Source of the DNA: a bacterium
GTDB lineage: Bacteria; Bacteroidota; Bacteroidia; Flavobacteriales_D; Crocinitomicaceae
NCBI GenBank assembly: GCA_024742305.1
Contig: JANSYQ010000002.1
Location: forward strand, 124,001-188,000
Length of the DNA: 64,000 nucleotides
Direction: 5' to 3'
Numbering within the stretch: the first letter of the stretch is position 1; every line of letters starts with the position of its first letter. The notes under the pieces were generated by a model that made no database searches, was not told the origin of the DNA, and worked only from the letters and a program-made list of their open reading frames with translations. Below are positions 62,258 to 64,000 of the stretch, in pieces. The translations under genes and the position numbers were made by a program.

Positions 62258-63613
62258 CTACTTATTCATTTTGTCTAAGATCTGCTCCATCACTTCCGGA
62301 GAGTCCCAGTTTTCCTTAATGTTTGGTGTGGCCGCCATCACTTCTTTCATGATTTTGTCCTGCTCCATTCCCAAGCGGTGCGCATCGCTATATCGTACTT
62401 CGCTAAAGGTCACCATAGAGTATAACGGCATCCACTTGTCCGGGTACAGTTCCGAGAATTTCGCTTCAATTTTCTTCTGCAATAAAAAGTCGGGATCGGC
62501 TACGTAATCACGCATTACGTAATAATTGTGTAGAGATAAATCTTGAAGTGCATCGCCGTCTGGTTTACGCACCACGCTGTATTCCTCAAAAACGTTGTCC
62601 CAATCTTCATTATGTTTTTGCATCAATTCATGCAAAACTGTGCAATCTTCAAACCCTCCATTCATCCCTTGTCCGTAGAAAGGGACTGTTGCGTGCGCAG
62701 CATCTCCCATGAGTGCCATTTTTCCATCGTGCCATGGGTAAGAGCGCATAATTGCCAAGGATGAAAGTGGGTGATCTTCCCAAGCATCGGCAATGTTGGG
62801 CATCATTTCAAAGAAGTCAGGAAAGGTTGTTTTGAAGAAATCTTCCACTTTCTGCTTCGAATTCAGCGCGTCAAACGAATTCTCCCCACCAGAATGTGGC
62901 ATGAATAACGTGCAGGTAAACGAGCCATCTTCATTCGGCAAGGCAATCAACATGAATCGACCGCGGGGCCAAATATGAAGCGCATTTACTTCCAGTTTAT
63001 AGCTTCCGTCTTCGTTTGCTGGCAGCAAAATTTCGCGGTAGCCATCTTCAATGTACATCTGACTAAAGTTGAAACGATCCAACTTCTGAAATGCATTGTA
63101 TCGAATGGCAGAAAAGGCGCCATCTGCGGCAAAGACAACATCTGCCTTCGCATCAATCACCTCACCCGTCTCTGTATTCTTAACGCGGATTTCCCCTTTT
63201 TTCGTATCGGCGCTCAAACATTCGTGATGGTAATGAATGGTTGCGTTTCCATACTCTTCGGCGATGTCCATCATTTTGGCATTTACACCTCCTCGCGAAA
63301 TTGAGTAGATTGCCTCTCCCTCTTTTCCGTAGGGTTGATAGGTCAAATTCCCCTCTAAATCGTGCATAACGCGCCCAGTCATAGGAATGGCAATTTTTCG
63401 AATCTCATCTCCTACTCCAACAGCATCCAATGCTTTCCATCCCCTGTTCGATAGTGCTAAGTTAATCGACTTACCCGCAGAAATTTCCGCTTTACGTATA
63501 TCCGAGCGACGCTCATAGATGGTTACTTTATAACCTGCTTTCGATAAATACACGGCCCATAATGAGCCTACCAACCCTGCTCCAACAATAATTGCTGATT
63601 TCCCTTCGTTCAT
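62258..63613 (-). CDS. kmo: Kynurenine 3-monooxygenase
   Basis: A 451-residue FAD hydroxylase that converts L-kynurenine to 3-hydroxykynurenine. It has an N-terminal Rossmann site AIIVGAGLVGSLWAVYLSKAGY, the conserved HVGH-type HDLEGNLTYQPYGKEGEAIYSISR, and the FAD-binding LMGDAAHATVPFYGQGMNGGFEDC. The family length is about 450. It is the last gene of an operon with kynU and a small membrane protein and feeds de novo NAD synthesis from tryptophan. Confidence 0.94.
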   Translation of the reverse strand: MNEGKSAIIVGAGLVGSLWAVYLSKAGYKVTIYERRSDIRKAEISAGKSINLALSNRGWKALDAVGVGDEIRKIAIPMTGRVMHDLEGNLTYQPYGKEGEAIYSISRGGVNAKMMDIAEEYGNATIHYHHECLSADTKKGEIRVKNTETGEVIDAKADVVFAADGAFSAIRYNAFQKLDRFNFSQMYIEDGYREILLPANEDGSYKLEVNALHIWPRGRFMLIALPNEDGSFTCTLFMPHSGGENSFDALNSKQKVEDFFKTTFPDFFEMMPNIADAWEDHPLSSLAIMRSYPWHDGKMALMGDAAHATVPFYGQGMNGGFEDCTVLHELMQKHNEDWDNVFEEYSVVRKPDGDALQDLSLHNYYVMRDYVADPDFLLQKKIEAKFSELYPDKWMPLYSMVTFSEVRYSDAHRLGMEQDKIMKEVMAATPNIKENWDSPEVMEQILDKMNK

Positions 63614-63619
63614 TTGAGT

Positions 63620-63838
63620 TTATTTTCGTTTCCACCCCTTGGCGTAAGGAGTTTCAAAAAATTCGTTTTTTCTACGTTGTTTTTGCTTGCGCTTGTGCAA
63701 ATAGTTGGAAACCCTCCAAAGAATAAGGCCTCCAACCAAAATGGCAATGGTTTGAATCGCCAACCCGGAGTACGCTTCTACTTCAGTCTGCGCTCCTGAA
63801 AAGTGCGTTCTTATAATATTTTGATAGCCGTCTCCCAT
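63620..63838 (-). CDS. Small membrane protein in the kynurenine operon
   Basis: A 72-residue protein with one membrane helix (GLAIQTIAILVGGLILWRVSNYL) and a strongly basic tail (HKRKQKQRRKNEFFETPYAKGWKRK), pointing to a cytoplasmic C-terminus. It sits between kynU and kmo with 19-nt and 6-nt gaps. Function unknown; it may tether Kmo, which is membrane-bound in eukaryotes. Confidence 0.7.
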   Translation of the reverse strand: MGDGYQNIIRTHFSGAQTEVEAYSGLAIQTIAILVGGLILWRVSNYLHKRKQKQRRKNEFFETPYAKGWKRK

Positions 63839-63857
63839 GTCTCTAATTTACCGAATT

Positions 63858-64000
63858 CTACTGAATTGCTGCTTCCAAACACTGTCCAAATCGGTAACAG
63901 TCTTCGAAAGAATTGTACAGCGGTGCTGGCGCAATTCGAATGACGTTTGGTTCGCGCCAATCGGCAATTACTCCTTGTTCGGTTAATGCATCGAAGAGTG
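63858..64000 (-). CDS. kynU: Kynureninase, C-terminal part only (cut by right edge)
   Basis: The last 47 codons of a gene entering from the right edge read [20 protein letters not shown] then [18 protein letters not shown] and stop at TAG 63858. This is the conserved C-terminus of kynureninase, which cleaves kynurenine or 3-hydroxykynurenine to anthranilates and alanine. It lies directly upstream of the small membrane gene and kmo, making a kynurenine operon. Confidence 0.88.
   Translation of the reverse strand, partial: LFDALTEQGVIADWREPNVIRIAPAPLYNSFEDCYRFGQCLEAAIQ

Noticed and set aside
1-64000. CRISPR array
   Set aside because: The tandem words at 42512-42700 and 62136-62230 are too short and degenerate, lack regular spacers, and no cas genes are present.

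Overview
The window looks like chromosomal DNA of a member of the Bacteroidota, most likely a free-living Flavobacteriales-type bacterium. The clues are: cell-surface proteins with type IX secretion C-terminal sorting domains, repeated TAnnTTTG (-7) promoter boxes upstream of genes, few clear Shine-Dalgarno sequences, and the gene content (mreBCD-mrdA-rodA, DUF4286-rsmA, kynurenine pathway). No rRNA, tRNA or CRISPR array was seen.

Region 1 (1 to about 8,000) is accessory DNA, visibly more AT-rich than most of the rest. It holds an XRE regulator with an edge-truncated partner, an orphan IS3 OrfA-like gene, a decayed lipoprotein gene, a coupled set of unknown gene / HELGH metalloprotease / dCTP-deaminase-like gene, a divergent XRE + ImmA/IrrE pair, and a ubiquitin-like cassette. 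The cassette encodes a fusion of two YegP-type (DUF1508) repeats with a multiubiquitin domain, a DUF6791-ThiF (E2-like/E1-like) protein and a DUF6527 protein. This cassette is the main candidate for an interesting system.

Region 2 (8,100 to 20,550) has exported proteins of unknown role, START-like (SRPBCC) proteins, a YceI lipoprotein, a Crp/Fnr regulator, an unusual apparently cytosolic M23 protein, an SRPBCC-TspO-photolyase operon, a YdeP-type molybdopterin oxidoreductase and a MntA/HepT (type VII) toxin-antitoxin pair.

Region 3 (20,600 to 38,770) is mostly housekeeping: ribE, metF, ispD, rsmA, a CtpA-like S41 protease, a dCMP-deaminase-family gene, yicC, gmk, nadD, a VanW protein, a HisKA_2 sensor kinase, a sterol-desaturase-family hydroxylase and scoB. 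A nested palindromic element lies at 27,081-27,234.

Region 4 (38,800 to 46,550) carries a repeat-containing T9SS surface protein broken by an in-frame amber codon, a CotH-family lipoprotein and a T9SS SGNH hydrolase, bordered by repeats. It separates scoB from its partner scoA (46,551).

Region 5 (46,551 to 64,000) has scoA, PBP1A, the rod-shape cluster (rodA, mrdA, mreD, mreC, mreB), purH, an OmpR-type response regulator, an AlkB-type monooxygenase, a DMT transporter / ArsC-like / outer-membrane protein operon, and a kynU - small membrane protein - kmo operon cut by the right edge. A 52-bp dispersed repeat occurs twice (46,469 and 54,604), with a related palindrome at 57,575.
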